Shown in pieces: positions 1 to 9,559 of a DNA stretch of 64,000 nt. The stretch's first letter is position 1. Each line of letters starts with the position of its first letter. The DNA comes from Candidatus Sulfopaludibacter sp. (lineage in GTDB: Bacteria > Acidobacteriota > Terriglobia > Bryobacterales > Bryobacteraceae). Location: contig JARLGM010000006.1 in NCBI GenBank assembly GCA_031292755.1, positions 1-64,000 on the forward strand, in the 5' to 3' direction. The notes beneath the pieces were generated by a model. It saw only the letters and a list, made by a program, of their open reading frames with translations. It did no database searches and had not been told where the DNA came from. A program made the position numbers and the translations under genes.

Positions 1-31
1 CGACAGAATTCCATGAATCCACAGAGCTTAC

Positions 32-349
32 TCAAAACTCGGGGGTGAACATCCGTTTCACCTGCCGCGAGATTGCCGCATGGCGCTTGAGCGCGTTGCT
101 GGCTGCACGGGACCGGGTGGGGTTCGGTCTACGGTTGGTCGCCTTGGTGACTTTCTGCCCGCGCCTGGCCGGAACCTTCACCCCTGCCCGCCTGGCCTTG
201 GAGAGGCCGATGGCGATGGCCTGTTTGGTAGAACGCGCACCGTGCTTGCCTTGCCGGATGTGCTCCATCTCTTCCTGTACGTAAGCGCCTGCTTTCGATG
301 ATTGAGACCTGGCCTTGCGTGCGGGTTCCTTCATTTTCTTCTCCGGCAT
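32..349 (-). CDS. small basic DUF6496-type protein
   Basis: A 105-residue, strongly basic protein. Residues 34-52 (KHGARSTKQAIAIGLSKAR) match the core I associate with the DUF6496 family, followed by an Arg/Lys-rich tail that ends in MFTPEF. The family has no established function; nucleic-acid or polyanion binding is only a guess from charge. Its start lies 2 bp after the stop of the PRC-barrel gene (352-786), and a GGAGGG ribosome site sits inside that gene's 3' end, so the two are almost certainly co-transcribed. Small basic proteins of this sort next to PRC-barrel genes often look stress-related, which is inference. Confidence 0.75.
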   Translation of the reverse strand: MPEKKMKEPARKARSQSSKAGAYVQEEMEHIRQGKHGARSTKQAIAIGLSKARRAGVKVPARRGQKVTKATNRRPNPTRSRAASNALKRHAAISRQVKRMFTPEF

Positions 350-351
350 CG

Positions 352-786
352 CTACAGCCCTCCGCCACCGCCCAGCGTCTTCCTCTCGGGATACTCCTCC
401 TCCCAGTAAGGTTCCGCTCCATAGTGCCGGAAGATCTGGGATCTGAACGTGGTGTCAGCCATATCGGGCCAATTGTTTTTGTCGAAACCCGGGGCACTGT
501 CCAGCGTCGCCTTATCTACATTGAGAACGAAACACTTCTCATCCTCGTCCACCTGGAGTGCGTTCCACGGCACGGCGAATAATTTACTTCCCAGGCCCAA
601 CACGCCGCCAAACGACAGAACCGCGTACGCAACCCGGCCGGATGGAATGTCGATCATGATCTCATCCACTGTGCCCAAATCTTCGCCGGCGTCGTTCCGC
701 ACGCTTTCGCCGTTCAGGGTGCTCGCCGCCATGACCTGGCGGTAATTGTCCCCCGGATCGGTTGGCTTCCTCTTGCCTTTTCGCAT
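352..786 (-). CDS. PRC-barrel domain protein
   Basis: A 144-residue soluble protein. The N-terminal half holds a PRC-barrel: the segments LNGESVRNDAGEDLGTVDEI and GRVAYAVLSFGGVLGLGSK followed by FAVPWNAL are the typical strand pattern of the domain. The C-terminal part is acidic with aromatics and ends in a short Gly run. The start at 786 is chosen over an in-frame ATG 51 bp upstream because AAGGAGGT stands directly before it. PRC-barrel proteins of this size serve as adaptor or stress proteins in soil bacteria; the partner is unknown. First gene of a two-gene unit with the DUF6496 gene. Confidence 0.85.
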   Translation of the reverse strand: MRKGKRKPTDPGDNYRQVMAASTLNGESVRNDAGEDLGTVDEIMIDIPSGRVAYAVLSFGGVLGLGSKLFAVPWNALQVDEDEKCFVLNVDKATLDSAPGFDKNNWPDMADTTFRSQIFRHYGAEPYWEEEYPERKTLGGGGGL

Positions 787-885
787 AAAAACCTCCTTAC
801 GCAGTGGAAGGCTTGCACTTTTCATGCCTATCCGCACGCCGGGATGTCCCGGTTCTCGCCAGATTCCGTATCGGAAGACTTCGCG

Positions 886-3800
886 TCAATGGAACCGCTT
901 CTTGTAAAAGAAGTCGAGCGCGAATTCACCAAAAACGTCCCGCTGCGCGACGGCGGAAAAATGCGGGCTGATGGCCCATTCGATGCGGATTGAGCTGGGA
1001 TTGGTCTGTGTTACGTCCTGTATGTAAGTGAATGTAATATCCTGGGTCACCTGCTGTTGCAGAGTGAGAGTAGCCTGCGGGTTATTGCTGGTCTCTCCCA
1101 CGATCTGGGGATCGATGGACAGTTTGGAGACTCCGAAGAGCCGCTGCAAGCGGCCCGAAACCGGGTTTGCGATGGCCGTTCCAAGGACGGTGGAAGCCCC
1201 AGCCTGCTCCACATTCTGCTGTTGAGGCGGTGGCTGGTGCGCGGCAAGCACCGGGTCGGTCGTGGGCTGTTTCCCCGAGGCCAGAAGGGACACTATCTGC
1301 TGGAACTCCAACGGTGGATCGGAATGATAGGAGAGCTTCAGCTTGCTCATGGGACCCGAAACGCTGAGACTTACATCGACGCCTTGTACCGTGGTCTGCA
1401 GATCGACATTGAGGACCGGGTTGATTTCATTGGCATTGTAGAACGACACGGTTCCCTGGTCCACGGAGTACTTCGCGCCAAAGAAGACTACATCGCCGGA
1501 ATTAACCACCAACCGCCCGATCATGCCGGGATGGTCCGGGGTGCCGCGCAAGTTCAGGTCCGCGTCCGCCTGAAGATTTTCCGTGAGTGACGTTCGAAAC
1601 TGAACGGCGGGCGAAGTCCGAATGCGTACGTCGAATCGCATACCTCCCAACAGTCCCGTGCTGGCGGTGTTTGCCGAAGGAGGCACCGCCGCGGATGTGA
1701 GGATGGAGCCCACATCGCTATGTGAGTGGATCGCCACATTCAGCACAGTCACATTCCCGGAGAGCAGGCTTTTGGACTCCGTGCCGACGAGCGTAAGGCG
1801 TGCATTCACCTCGCTGGTCACGGTCTCCGGATAATCGACATGAACGCGATTGGCGGTTGCCTGGATGCGAAACTGAGGTTCCGTGCCCGAGTAAGTCACA
1901 TAGCCCGCCAGTGTCACTTTGCCGCCGCCGGTTTCGCCGGACAGGTTTTGGATCACGGCCTGAGTGCCGTTGAAGTTCACTGTGCCATTCGCGTTGGTAA
2001 GTCCGTTGGGAAGACTCAGCAGGTGGAAAGAGGCTTTTTGCAACTGCAGGCTGCCGTGAATCACGGGCTGCGAGGGGTCGCCGGTAGCGGTGGCGTTCAG
2101 AGTGACCGCGCCGGACGAGAAGATATCGGAACTGAATGCCTCCAGAGCGTCGAGTTTGAAATTACCGTTTGCCCGAAGATTGAGCGGCTGTGGAGCCTTC
2201 GTCGATGCCGTTCCGGTGATCGCGAGATCGGTGTACGGACCGGTCAAATGAAAGTTTTGCACGGTGACAACTGAGTTCGCCAGCGATACCTGCACATTCC
2301 CGGCGTTGTGCACCTCGAAGGCGACGCGCGGCGCCTTCGCCGCCCCGGTGGCGATCGAGTGCGCCTCCAACTTCGTCAGTTGCACATTGCCCTGCATCGC
2401 TTCGGGCCGGGCGGCCGGACCCGAAACAGTCACGCGCCCATCCAGAGAGGCATCGAACGGCTGCGCCGTCGCGGAGAGAAGCGGGCTCAGACCGGACCAG
2501 GTGACTCCGTTGAACCTGAGTTGGGCGTTGACCGGATAGCCGGCGGTGAGATCGAGCTGTCCGGAGCCTTGAATGTTGGAGTGGGCAAAGTCGGACTTCA
2601 GGTTGAATGCCACAGTGGCGCCGCTGGCGTTCGCGGTCGCGGTGAGGCTGCCCAGTTCCTTTTTGTTCATGGTCAGGCTCTGCGCCGCCAGGCGGGCATC
2701 CAGAGTAGAGATGACAATGGGCGCATTGCCGCGAAGAGTGGCGGCGCCGTCGGCCGTCAACTGCACCAGGCCCGCGAGCCCCGGCCGCGCGGCGGCGAGT
2801 GTGTGGATGCGGGAGAGCTGAACTTCATTGCTCCTGGCGCGGAATCGAACCTGGCCATGCCTCAAATCGCCGGCGGGGTGATTGAAAGTTGCGCTCAGGT
2901 CCAGCGTGGAGGGTCCATCCTCAATGTGGAACTGAGGCACGTCCACCAGGACATCAGTGTAATTGAAGGAGGTCTGAAGGTGAGTGAACGGCTCGTTATA
3001 GGCGGCGCCATTTATGATCGTCGCCGTGCCCTTTGCCTGAGGATTCTTCAGCGTCCCGCTCACCTGGGCATTGGCGGACAGGGCGCCTTTCACCGGAATG
3101 TCGCGTTGTCCGGCCACGGCCAGCACACGGTCAATGGGAAGATTCGCGATGTTCGCGGTGGCGTCGGTCTGATGATCGCCCGTCAGAGCCGATTCGCCAT
3201 TCACCCGGATTGTGGATCCCGCGAAATTGGAAGTGACGTTGTAATGGAGAGCGGACCCCGCGGTTGAGGCGGTGGCATCGAAATCTCCCAACGCCTTCCC
3301 TTCCAGGGTCAGGTTGTGCGCTGACGCCGTGGCGTTCAGTGCCGTCACTTGCACGTCTGTTCCGGTTGCCGAGGGCGCAATCGATGCCGTGGCATCGGCA
3401 TTCAGGTTGAGGATTCCGCCGAGCCCCGGCCGGTCTTTCATCAGCGATTGGATTCGGACCAGTTGAATCTGGTTGCTGGCCACATGCGCCGTCAGCACTC
3501 CGTGCCGCAGATCGTTTACAGTGTGCTGATAGCGGGCGGTGGCATCGATGCGCGAAGTTCCGGCTACAATGCTCAGGCTCGGCACGTCGATCGCAGTCGG
3601 GTTGAGAGCGGCGCGTCCGGCGATACGGTCGAACGGCTCCCCCTGCACGGATCCACGGTCAATGGCAAAATCCGCGCTCCCAGCCGGCGAGCCCACCGTA
3701 CCATCGATGTGAGCATCGGCATGGAATGCGCCGCTGGCCGGAATGCGAGTTTGCCCCGCAACGGCCAGTACATCTTGAAGATCGGCATTACGAATCACGA

Positions 3801-5721
3801 GGTCGGCCTTGAGCCGTTCGTCGTTCTCCGGCTTCCACTGGTGCAGTCCCACGGCCGCTGAAAACCGGGCCTGCAGCGTACCGCGGCTCAGGACCGCATT
3901 GCTTACGGTGGCTGCCGATTGGGTCGCTTCTACGCCGGCGGTGAAACGCGTGAACGGCCGGCCTTCCACCGAAAAGTTAGTGACGGCCACCTGGCCGGCA
4001 AGGTGAGGCGCGGACAGACTGCCCGATATCGTGGCATCCACAGTGGCGGCGCCGTTAGCGGCGAAGGTGACGGGGATGGCGGCAACAGGCCGCAAATCAT
4101 CGAAGTTGTGCGAGACCACTTTCACCTGGATCTGCCGGCCCAGGGAGCCGCTAAAATCGGCCGTCGTATGCGGCAGTGCCAGGTGGGAAGGATCCATATT
4201 CACGATTCCGGTCCGGCCGTTGTAGTCGACGCCCAAGTGTCCCGAAACTGGAATGCCGCGCGGCGCGGGCGCGATTGCAAGGCTTGCCTTTGCGAGCAGC
4301 GCGGACGTATCGCGAACATTGCCGCTCGCCGTCACCTTGCCGGATACGATGCCATCGTAGCCCGGCGCCTTTGGCGCGAAGACGCGCGCGACCCGGTCAA
4401 TATCGAAATTGCTCAGGCTGCCGGCGAGATGGTACTGCGCCAGATCCTTAATGCCCGCAGAACCGGCAAAGGTGCCCCCGAGCGCGAAGAGTCGCAGCCC
4501 GGAGAGTTCGATGCGGCTCTTGTCGGCAGTGACCGCGGAATCCAGGCTGACGTCGCGGATGGTGGTGGTTCCCTGATGAACGGCGACTCCGCGGGCGTCC
4601 ACATCGCCGGTCACTTTGTAGGCGTTGTTCGCATCCATCGTGGCGTTGCCGCTCGCCTTAACTACGCCCTCCGGCCTCGCGCTTAAACGCAGCAGAGCAC
4701 CAAGTTCACCCAATGAGAGCGTAGACCGGAACCGCATCCCCGCTTGCTGAGTCGCACCCCTCAAGGTGCCGGAAGCTTCGATGTTACTGGCGCCCAGACT
4801 GGCGCGCGCCGATTGCAGATTCACACTGGCGCTGTCCATCGACCAGGTCACGTCCGCCGTAAGAAATCGCGGGCCGCGCACCGTATCGAGCGGCATGGTG
4901 AGGCCCAGAGCGCGCTTCGCTTCATCGAGCGCTACCTTGGCGTTGACGTGGGCAGACACTCGCGGGTCGATCAAACGATCCATGGATCCGTTCAACAGTA
5001 CCTGCGAGTTGGCCGTCCGCAACCGTGCATTCGCCAGTGTGACCTTGTCCTTCTCCACGGTGAGCGGCAATCGCACGTCTACTTCGAGCGGCGGATTTCC
5101 GCCGGACTGGATGCGCAGCGGCGAGACGTCGATTTCTCCGGAGTAACTGGCCTTCACCGCGCTGTATGTCAACTGTGCGCGCAGGCCGGCGCCGCTTGCA
5201 CTGAGATTGCTCTTCCGGTCGCCGAACAGAACAGAGCCATTGCGCAGGTCAAACCGCCCGATGGCCAGGTCCACAATTGTCTCCACACCGGTCTTGCCGC
5301 TGCTCTTGGATTGAATCTTCGGAGCCGGAATATTTGTGCGGCCGTCCGCGTACACAATCACATTGGCCTGCGGAGTATCTACCAGCAGATACGCGAGGTC
5401 CACGAATCCGTGGAAGGGCGAAGTCACTTTGAGATCCACCTGCACCAGGCTGGCGCGGAATAGCGGAGCGGCATTTGCCGGCTCGAGACCGTGGATCACG
5501 AAGTCGCGCACCTGTGCGCGCAGGTGCGTCCAGTCGAAACGGAAAGACGCAGTTTCCACCTTGCCGCCGGTCGCGCCTTCCACGGCCGTGATGATCTTGT
5601 CGCGAACCATATTGCGGAACCAATCCGTTCGCACAATGACGATGCCTGCCACAAAGACGACCCCGGCCAGCCCGAGGAGTGAGGCGGCGAGGATGGCAAC
5701 AACCTTCCTGCGGCGAGTCAT
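886..5721 (-). CDS. tamB: TamB-like translocation and assembly module protein
   Basis: About 1611 residues. A single membrane anchor occupies residues about 8-30 after a TRRRK start; the body is a long repetitive beta-rich region with many Gly/Asn/Ala strands of AsmA/TamB type, and the last about 350 residues resemble the DUF490/TamB C-terminal domain, closing with DVFGEFALDFFYKKRFH. TamB-type proteins span the periplasm and, with an Omp85 partner, help deliver outer-membrane proteins or phospholipids. The start at 5721 gives a 4-bp ATGA overlap with the upstream SurA-like gene and a GGAGG-type ribosome site, supporting translational coupling. The operon order with an Omp85 gene supports the call; direct assignment to protein or lipid transport is not possible from sequence. 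Confidence 0.9.
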   Translation of the reverse strand: MTRRRKVVAILAASLLGLAGVVFVAGIVIVRTDWFRNMVRDKIITAVEGATGGKVETASFRFDWTHLRAQVRDFVIHGLEPANAAPLFRASLVQVDLKVTSPFHGFVDLAYLLVDTPQANVIVYADGRTNIPAPKIQSKSSGKTGVETIVDLAIGRFDLRNGSVLFGDRKSNLSASGAGLRAQLTYSAVKASYSGEIDVSPLRIQSGGNPPLEVDVRLPLTVEKDKVTLANARLRTANSQVLLNGSMDRLIDPRVSAHVNAKVALDEAKRALGLTMPLDTVRGPRFLTADVTWSMDSASVNLQSARASLGASNIEASGTLRGATQQAGMRFRSTLSLGELGALLRLSARPEGVVKASGNATMDANNAYKVTGDVDARGVAVHQGTTTIRDVSLDSAVTADKSRIELSGLRLFALGGTFAGSAGIKDLAQYHLAGSLSNFDIDRVARVFAPKAPGYDGIVSGKVTASGNVRDTSALLAKASLAIAPAPRGIPVSGHLGVDYNGRTGIVNMDPSHLALPHTTADFSGSLGRQIQVKVVSHNFDDLRPVAAIPVTFAANGAATVDATISGSLSAPHLAGQVAVTNFSVEGRPFTRFTAGVEATQSAATVSNAVLSRGTLQARFSAAVGLHQWKPENDERLKADLVIRNADLQDVLAVAGQTRIPASGAFHADAHIDGTVGSPAGSADFAIDRGSVQGEPFDRIAGRAALNPTAIDVPSLSIVAGTSRIDATARYQHTVNDLRHGVLTAHVASNQIQLVRIQSLMKDRPGLGGILNLNADATASIAPSATGTDVQVTALNATASAHNLTLEGKALGDFDATASTAGSALHYNVTSNFAGSTIRVNGESALTGDHQTDATANIANLPIDRVLAVAGQRDIPVKGALSANAQVSGTLKNPQAKGTATIINGAAYNEPFTHLQTSFNYTDVLVDVPQFHIEDGPSTLDLSATFNHPAGDLRHGQVRFRARSNEVQLSRIHTLAAARPGLAGLVQLTADGAATLRGNAPIVISTLDARLAAQSLTMNKKELGSLTATANASGATVAFNLKSDFAHSNIQGSGQLDLTAGYPVNAQLRFNGVTWSGLSPLLSATAQPFDASLDGRVTVSGPAARPEAMQGNVQLTKLEAHSIATGAAKAPRVAFEVHNAGNVQVSLANSVVTVQNFHLTGPYTDLAITGTASTKAPQPLNLRANGNFKLDALEAFSSDIFSSGAVTLNATATGDPSQPVIHGSLQLQKASFHLLSLPNGLTNANGTVNFNGTQAVIQNLSGETGGGKVTLAGYVTYSGTEPQFRIQATANRVHVDYPETVTSEVNARLTLVGTESKSLLSGNVTVLNVAIHSHSDVGSILTSAAVPPSANTASTGLLGGMRFDVRIRTSPAVQFRTSLTENLQADADLNLRGTPDHPGMIGRLVVNSGDVVFFGAKYSVDQGTVSFYNANEINPVLNVDLQTTVQGVDVSLSVSGPMSKLKLSYHSDPPLEFQQIVSLLASGKQPTTDPVLAAHQPPPQQQNVEQAGASTVLGTAIANPVSGRLQRLFGVSKLSIDPQIVGETSNNPQATLTLQQQVTQDITFTYIQDVTQTNPSSIRIEWAISPHFSAVAQRDVFGEFALDFFYKKRFH

Positions 5722-6305
5722 TGAAACGCCTCCGGCTTCAGGATGATTTTGGCGTTGCTGCGAGCCTGTTTCAGCCATGCGTCCATCTGTTGATCCACAC
5801 TGCCCGCGGCGCCATCGGTAACGGCACGGTCGGCGGACTGCGACGGTTCCTCCTGCTGCACGGGACGGAAGCGGAGATCGGTAAACTCGATGGCAGTCAG
5901 TTGCCAGAGCAGGCGCTGTTTCAACTGCTCCTCAGTGACTCCATATTTCTGTAGCGCTGCCAGGTAAGCGGCCGGCGCCGGGTAATGTTCCTGGCGGAAC
6001 TTGCGCAGCAGCGCATCTCCCTGCGCGGCGTTCGGCTTCGCGAAACCGCCACTTTCCATGTCGCGGCGAATGAGTTCCTGGTCCACCAGGTGTTCGGCGG
6101 CGTCTCTCCGCGCAAGGGGGCCCAAATCCAATGGCTGGCCGTTGATAAATTCCGTAAGGCGCAGATCACCCAATAACTCGCTCTCCGTAATTACCTGTTT
6201 GTCGATCACAATTGCGACGCGGTCCAACACAGCCCCAGCGCACACAGACAGCATCGTCAGCGCGGCGGCGAGGAACCGAAGATAGAGGTAAGAGTTCAGT
6301 CGCAT
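5718..6305 (-). CDS. SurA N-domain-like periplasmic chaperone without PPIase domain
   Basis: A 195-residue exported protein with a signal-type hydrophobic stretch at residues about 9-24. The segment DRVAIVIDKQVITESELLGD followed by the helical region through LRFRPVQ resembles the SurA N-terminal chaperone domain. No parvulin domain follows, so it would be a holdase-like chaperone without prolyl isomerase activity. It lies 1 bp after the Omp85 gene and overlaps tamB by 4 bp, so it sits in the middle of an outer-membrane biogenesis operon. An in-frame extension upstream exists but lies inside the Omp85 gene; the start at 6305 places the signal peptide at the N terminus. Confidence 0.82.
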   Translation of the reverse strand: MRLNSYLYLRFLAAALTMLSVCAGAVLDRVAIVIDKQVITESELLGDLRLTEFINGQPLDLGPLARRDAAEHLVDQELIRRDMESGGFAKPNAAQGDALLRKFRQEHYPAPAAYLAALQKYGVTEEQLKQRLLWQLTAIEFTDLRFRPVQQEEPSQSADRAVTDGAAGSVDQQMDAWLKQARSNAKIILKPEAFQ

Positions 6306-6306
6306 G

Positions 6307-9252
6307 TCAGAATGCCTGTCCGATGGAAAAGAAGAATTGGAAGTGACCCGAGTTCGTGACGGTTTTCTGGGCCCCGCCGAAGAGAAGCTGCTCATAAGTC
6401 CCCTGCAGACCATTGAATGTGGGTGGATTGAGGGCGTAGGCCAGATCGACACGAAGGGGGCCGAGCGGAGTCTTGTACCGGATGCCGAACCCGACCGCGT
6501 GGACCATATAGTCGAAGTCGGTCAGGTTTTGCTGGTGAACACGAAATGAAATGGCGCCCAGGCTGGTATAGACGTTCCCCATGTCATGAAAAAGCACTCC
6601 CTGGATGTTGTCGCCGATGAAAGGGAAGCGGAGTTCCGTGCTGTGAAGGAACAACGCATTACCGCCCAGCGGGAAGCCGGTTTCGGAGTCGCGTGGCCCG
6701 GCCTGATCCGTGGCAAAGCCGCGCATGCTGGATTCACCACCGCTGAAGAACCGCTCAGGCAGCGGAATATACTGCGAGGTCGCAATACCGCCGGTATTCA
6801 TTGGGATTATCACCCCAAACTCGGTATTGCTGGCCACCACCATGTTTTTCGGAAGCTGCTTGTAATAAGAATTGCGCGCCAGAACCCGGAGAAAATTCAC
6901 ACTTCCTCCGAAGTCATGGGAGGCGTAGGACAGGTCCAGACTGTTATAGATGCCATGGTGGGCGTCCGAGGCGTCGTCGCGGCGGTCCTGTACGAGATTC
7001 ACCGCGAAAGCGGCTACTCGCGACGGCTGGGAATAGAGCGGAATCAGAAGAGGGTTGATCTTGAGCGAAGTCTGGTCCACCCGGTCGTCCGTCCACGAGT
7101 AGCGGAACAACAGGTTGGTGGCTTTGTCCACTCGTTGCGTGACTTGCACCGCACCTTGGTATTTGACGGCGGTGAAGGTAAGTACGTCGCGTGTGTTGTC
7201 GTAGAGTCCGGTCACCGTGATGTTGCGGCCATCGACGTTGCGGAATCTCGGAATGGAGTAGGTCAGCGCGGCGCGGTGATCCAGGGTGGAATACCGGCCG
7301 TTGAACATGAGGCTGTGCCCCAGCCCCCACAGATTGAGGCGGCTGAGCTGCAAATCGACGCGCGGGGCAAAGCCGGTGGTTCCATTAGGATTGCTGATGG
7401 TGGTTGCGCTGCCGCCGATTTTCATGATTTCGGCACCCAGACCGATGCCGAGCGCGTACAGGTGGCCTTCCACGCAATGGAAGTCCACATATTTCTGCTC
7501 TTCGTCGCCGTCCGGATTCTGGATCGCCATATCGACCTTATCGAAAACACCCAGATTGTAGAGCCGGCGCTGCATCCGTCCCATCTCCGTCCACGACAGA
7601 GGATCGCCGGGATGCAGGGTAATCAACGGATTCACCAGCCGGGGCCGCGAGGTTCGCAGGCCGGAAACGAGTACGTCGCGGACGTACTGAGGCTCCCCTT
7701 CGGTAATGTTGTACTGCACCTTGACCCGGTACGTGCCGGAGGGCGTGGTGCGGTAATCGAAGGTAGTATCCGGGTAGCCCGCCGATTGGTAGGCTCCGAT
7801 GATGGCATCGCGGTCCATCGCGACGTTGGTTTCGCTGAACGGCTGTCCGGCAAGCGACGCCAGCGAGCCAAGGATGGCCGATTTATCCTTGAGCGTGACA
7901 CCGTTCACCACCAGGCTCGATATCAGGTACTGCGGCCCCTCGGCGATGTTCATCGTGATGGCGACATCCCCCTTCTTGCCTTGAGAGATGTCCGCTACGC
8001 CGACCGAGACTTTGCAATCGCGGAACCCGCTGTCCTGATAAAGAGCTTCGATGGATTGTTCATCGCGAGTTGCGAAACTCCCGCTGTAGCGACCGTGACG
8101 CAGACGGATGAAACCCTTCGGCTGAATGTACATTCGCTCACGGATCTGTCCCGTGGTGAAGTACCGGTTGCCCTTGATCTCCACTCGCACCACGCGGTGC
8201 ACTTCGCCGAGACTCACTTTGTATGTGATGGTTTGCAGGTCCGCGCTGGTATTCCTGGAGGCGTAATCCACCTCGACGTCGAAGTAGCCCTTATTCTGGA
8301 AGTAATCGCGGAGATTCCGCGCTCCGGACACCAGGAGATCTTCGTTTACGGTTCCTTCGTCGAATACCGGCACATAGGTTTTCAGGGTATCTTGCGATAC
8401 CTTCGCGCCCTCTGCGTTGAGCTTGATCTTGGGTCCGCCGTCTACATGAATGGTGGGTCGGACGCGGTACTCGGAGGATAGGAAGTCGACGTGATCCAGA
8501 GCCACGTCCGCGGTGAGACGATCCTGCTTCTCATATTTGCCACGGATTTTGTCCAGGCCACTCTGCACATTGTTTTGGGTCGCGAGCTTCCACGGGAAGA
8601 AGAGAATCTGCTTGTATTTGGCGGCGTGGGCCACTTCGTTCGGGTCGAGCTTCGGGTCACCTGTGATGTTGGGAAGGGTCAAGCGGGCGCGCTTGTTGGA
8701 ATTCACCTGAAATGTGACGGCGACCTGTTGATGTTGAGAGTCACGGACAACCTGCGGAGTCACAGTGCCGCGATACAGGCCATTGCGCTGGAGCAGCGTT
8801 TTCAGGCTGGCAACCGCGGTGTCCAGGTCAGAGTCGCTGAAGGGCGTGCCCAAATCCAACCTGGCCGCATTGGCCAGTTGGCTGCTGCTTGGCGGATTAT
8901 TGATTTTCCCCCTGGCATCCACGGGGCCCACGAACCACTGGTTGGTCGTGTGGAAGATCAGCGTCAGTCCGGAAGCGGCAGGCTCGGTGTCCACTTCCAC
9001 GTTGGAGTATTCGCCGGTGCCGTAGAGCCGTTTGATCGCGGCCCGGACATCCGCCAGGCGCAGTGGACTGCCCAGGTTGACACCCACCAGTTTCTTCAAG
9101 CCGGCTTCCGTGGCCGGCTGAACCGCGGGAACAAACCGGACCGCGGTGACGGCTTTTCCTTCATATTGGGACGGCGGCATCAGGTCGTCGGCGTAGGCCG
9201 CTGATGCTAATGCTAGAACATACGGCAACCCCGCAGCCAGTCGTGACGCCAT
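6307..9252 (-). CDS. bamA: Omp85 family outer membrane assembly protein (BamA/TamA-like)
   Basis: About 981 residues: a Sec signal peptide, then a series of POTRA-like domains (roughly residues 20-600, for example VRFVPAVQPATEAGLKKLVG and VVRVEIKGNRYFTTGQIRER), then a C-terminal beta-barrel of about 370 residues with GGESSMRGF, the barrel motif of Omp85 proteins, and a terminal aromatic strand FFFSIGQAF. The start at 9252 was picked because it begins with the signal peptide; the in-frame extension to 9465 is Arg-rich and not signal-like. Whether it is the housekeeping BamA or a TamA-type partner of the downstream TamB cannot be decided here; the immediate tamB linkage favours a TAM-like role or a combined one. 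Confidence 0.88.
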   Translation of the reverse strand: MASRLAAGLPYVLALASAAYADDLMPPSQYEGKAVTAVRFVPAVQPATEAGLKKLVGVNLGSPLRLADVRAAIKRLYGTGEYSNVEVDTEPAASGLTLIFHTTNQWFVGPVDARGKINNPPSSSQLANAARLDLGTPFSDSDLDTAVASLKTLLQRNGLYRGTVTPQVVRDSQHQQVAVTFQVNSNKRARLTLPNITGDPKLDPNEVAHAAKYKQILFFPWKLATQNNVQSGLDKIRGKYEKQDRLTADVALDHVDFLSSEYRVRPTIHVDGGPKIKLNAEGAKVSQDTLKTYVPVFDEGTVNEDLLVSGARNLRDYFQNKGYFDVEVDYASRNTSADLQTITYKVSLGEVHRVVRVEIKGNRYFTTGQIRERMYIQPKGFIRLRHGRYSGSFATRDEQSIEALYQDSGFRDCKVSVGVADISQGKKGDVAITMNIAEGPQYLISSLVVNGVTLKDKSAILGSLASLAGQPFSETNVAMDRDAIIGAYQSAGYPDTTFDYRTTPSGTYRVKVQYNITEGEPQYVRDVLVSGLRTSRPRLVNPLITLHPGDPLSWTEMGRMQRRLYNLGVFDKVDMAIQNPDGDEEQKYVDFHCVEGHLYALGIGLGAEIMKIGGSATTISNPNGTTGFAPRVDLQLSRLNLWGLGHSLMFNGRYSTLDHRAALTYSIPRFRNVDGRNITVTGLYDNTRDVLTFTAVKYQGAVQVTQRVDKATNLLFRYSWTDDRVDQTSLKINPLLIPLYSQPSRVAAFAVNLVQDRRDDASDAHHGIYNSLDLSYASHDFGGSVNFLRVLARNSYYKQLPKNMVVASNTEFGVIIPMNTGGIATSQYIPLPERFFSGGESSMRGFATDQAGPRDSETGFPLGGNALFLHSTELRFPFIGDNIQGVLFHDMGNVYTSLGAISFRVHQQNLTDFDYMVHAVGFGIRYKTPLGPLRVDLAYALNPPTFNGLQGTYEQLLFGGAQKTVTNSGHFQFFFSIGQAF

Positions 9253-9559
9253 GTCTTCAGTGCCACTAGCAAGTCTCGTGCCGTAGTGTGAAGGACCACC
9301 GAGCAGACCCTGGCGGAACGATCGGTCCCGGGAGCTGTGTCGACTGTATGAAAAACTACCGATTCTCCCACGGTGGCACCGCCTTACTTTGCGTATCGGG
9401 TTGGCAAAGACTTCTCCCCTCGGCGTCTTCACGCTCAGCTTTGGGCGCGCCGTTACGTTAGCCACCCGCTGAAGATTCGTTTGGTATGCTCGTCACCCGA
9501 GATACCGGTTGGTTCTCCGCCCGGCCGTCGCAATTTGGGTTTGCCTCCTGCTCCAGGCT
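9253..9559. other. intergenic region upstream of the Omp85 operon
   Basis: About 307 bp between the start of the Omp85 gene and the end of the regulator gene, both on the minus strand. It must contain the promoter of the envelope operon, but I cannot identify a convincing -35/-10 pair. A plus-strand reading frame of 82 codons (9373-9621) runs through it and into the regulator gene; it has no ribosome site or recognisable content and I do not call it. Confidence 0.5.

Noticed and set aside
839-852. CCGGGA-TG-TCCCGG palindrome behind tamB
   Set aside because: A 2-nt loop is too tight for a terminator hairpin and no T-run follows; kept only as a note.
6586-8481. 631-codon plus-strand frame inside the Omp85 gene
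   Set aside because: Opposite frame to a well-supported Omp85 gene; no start signal or domain.
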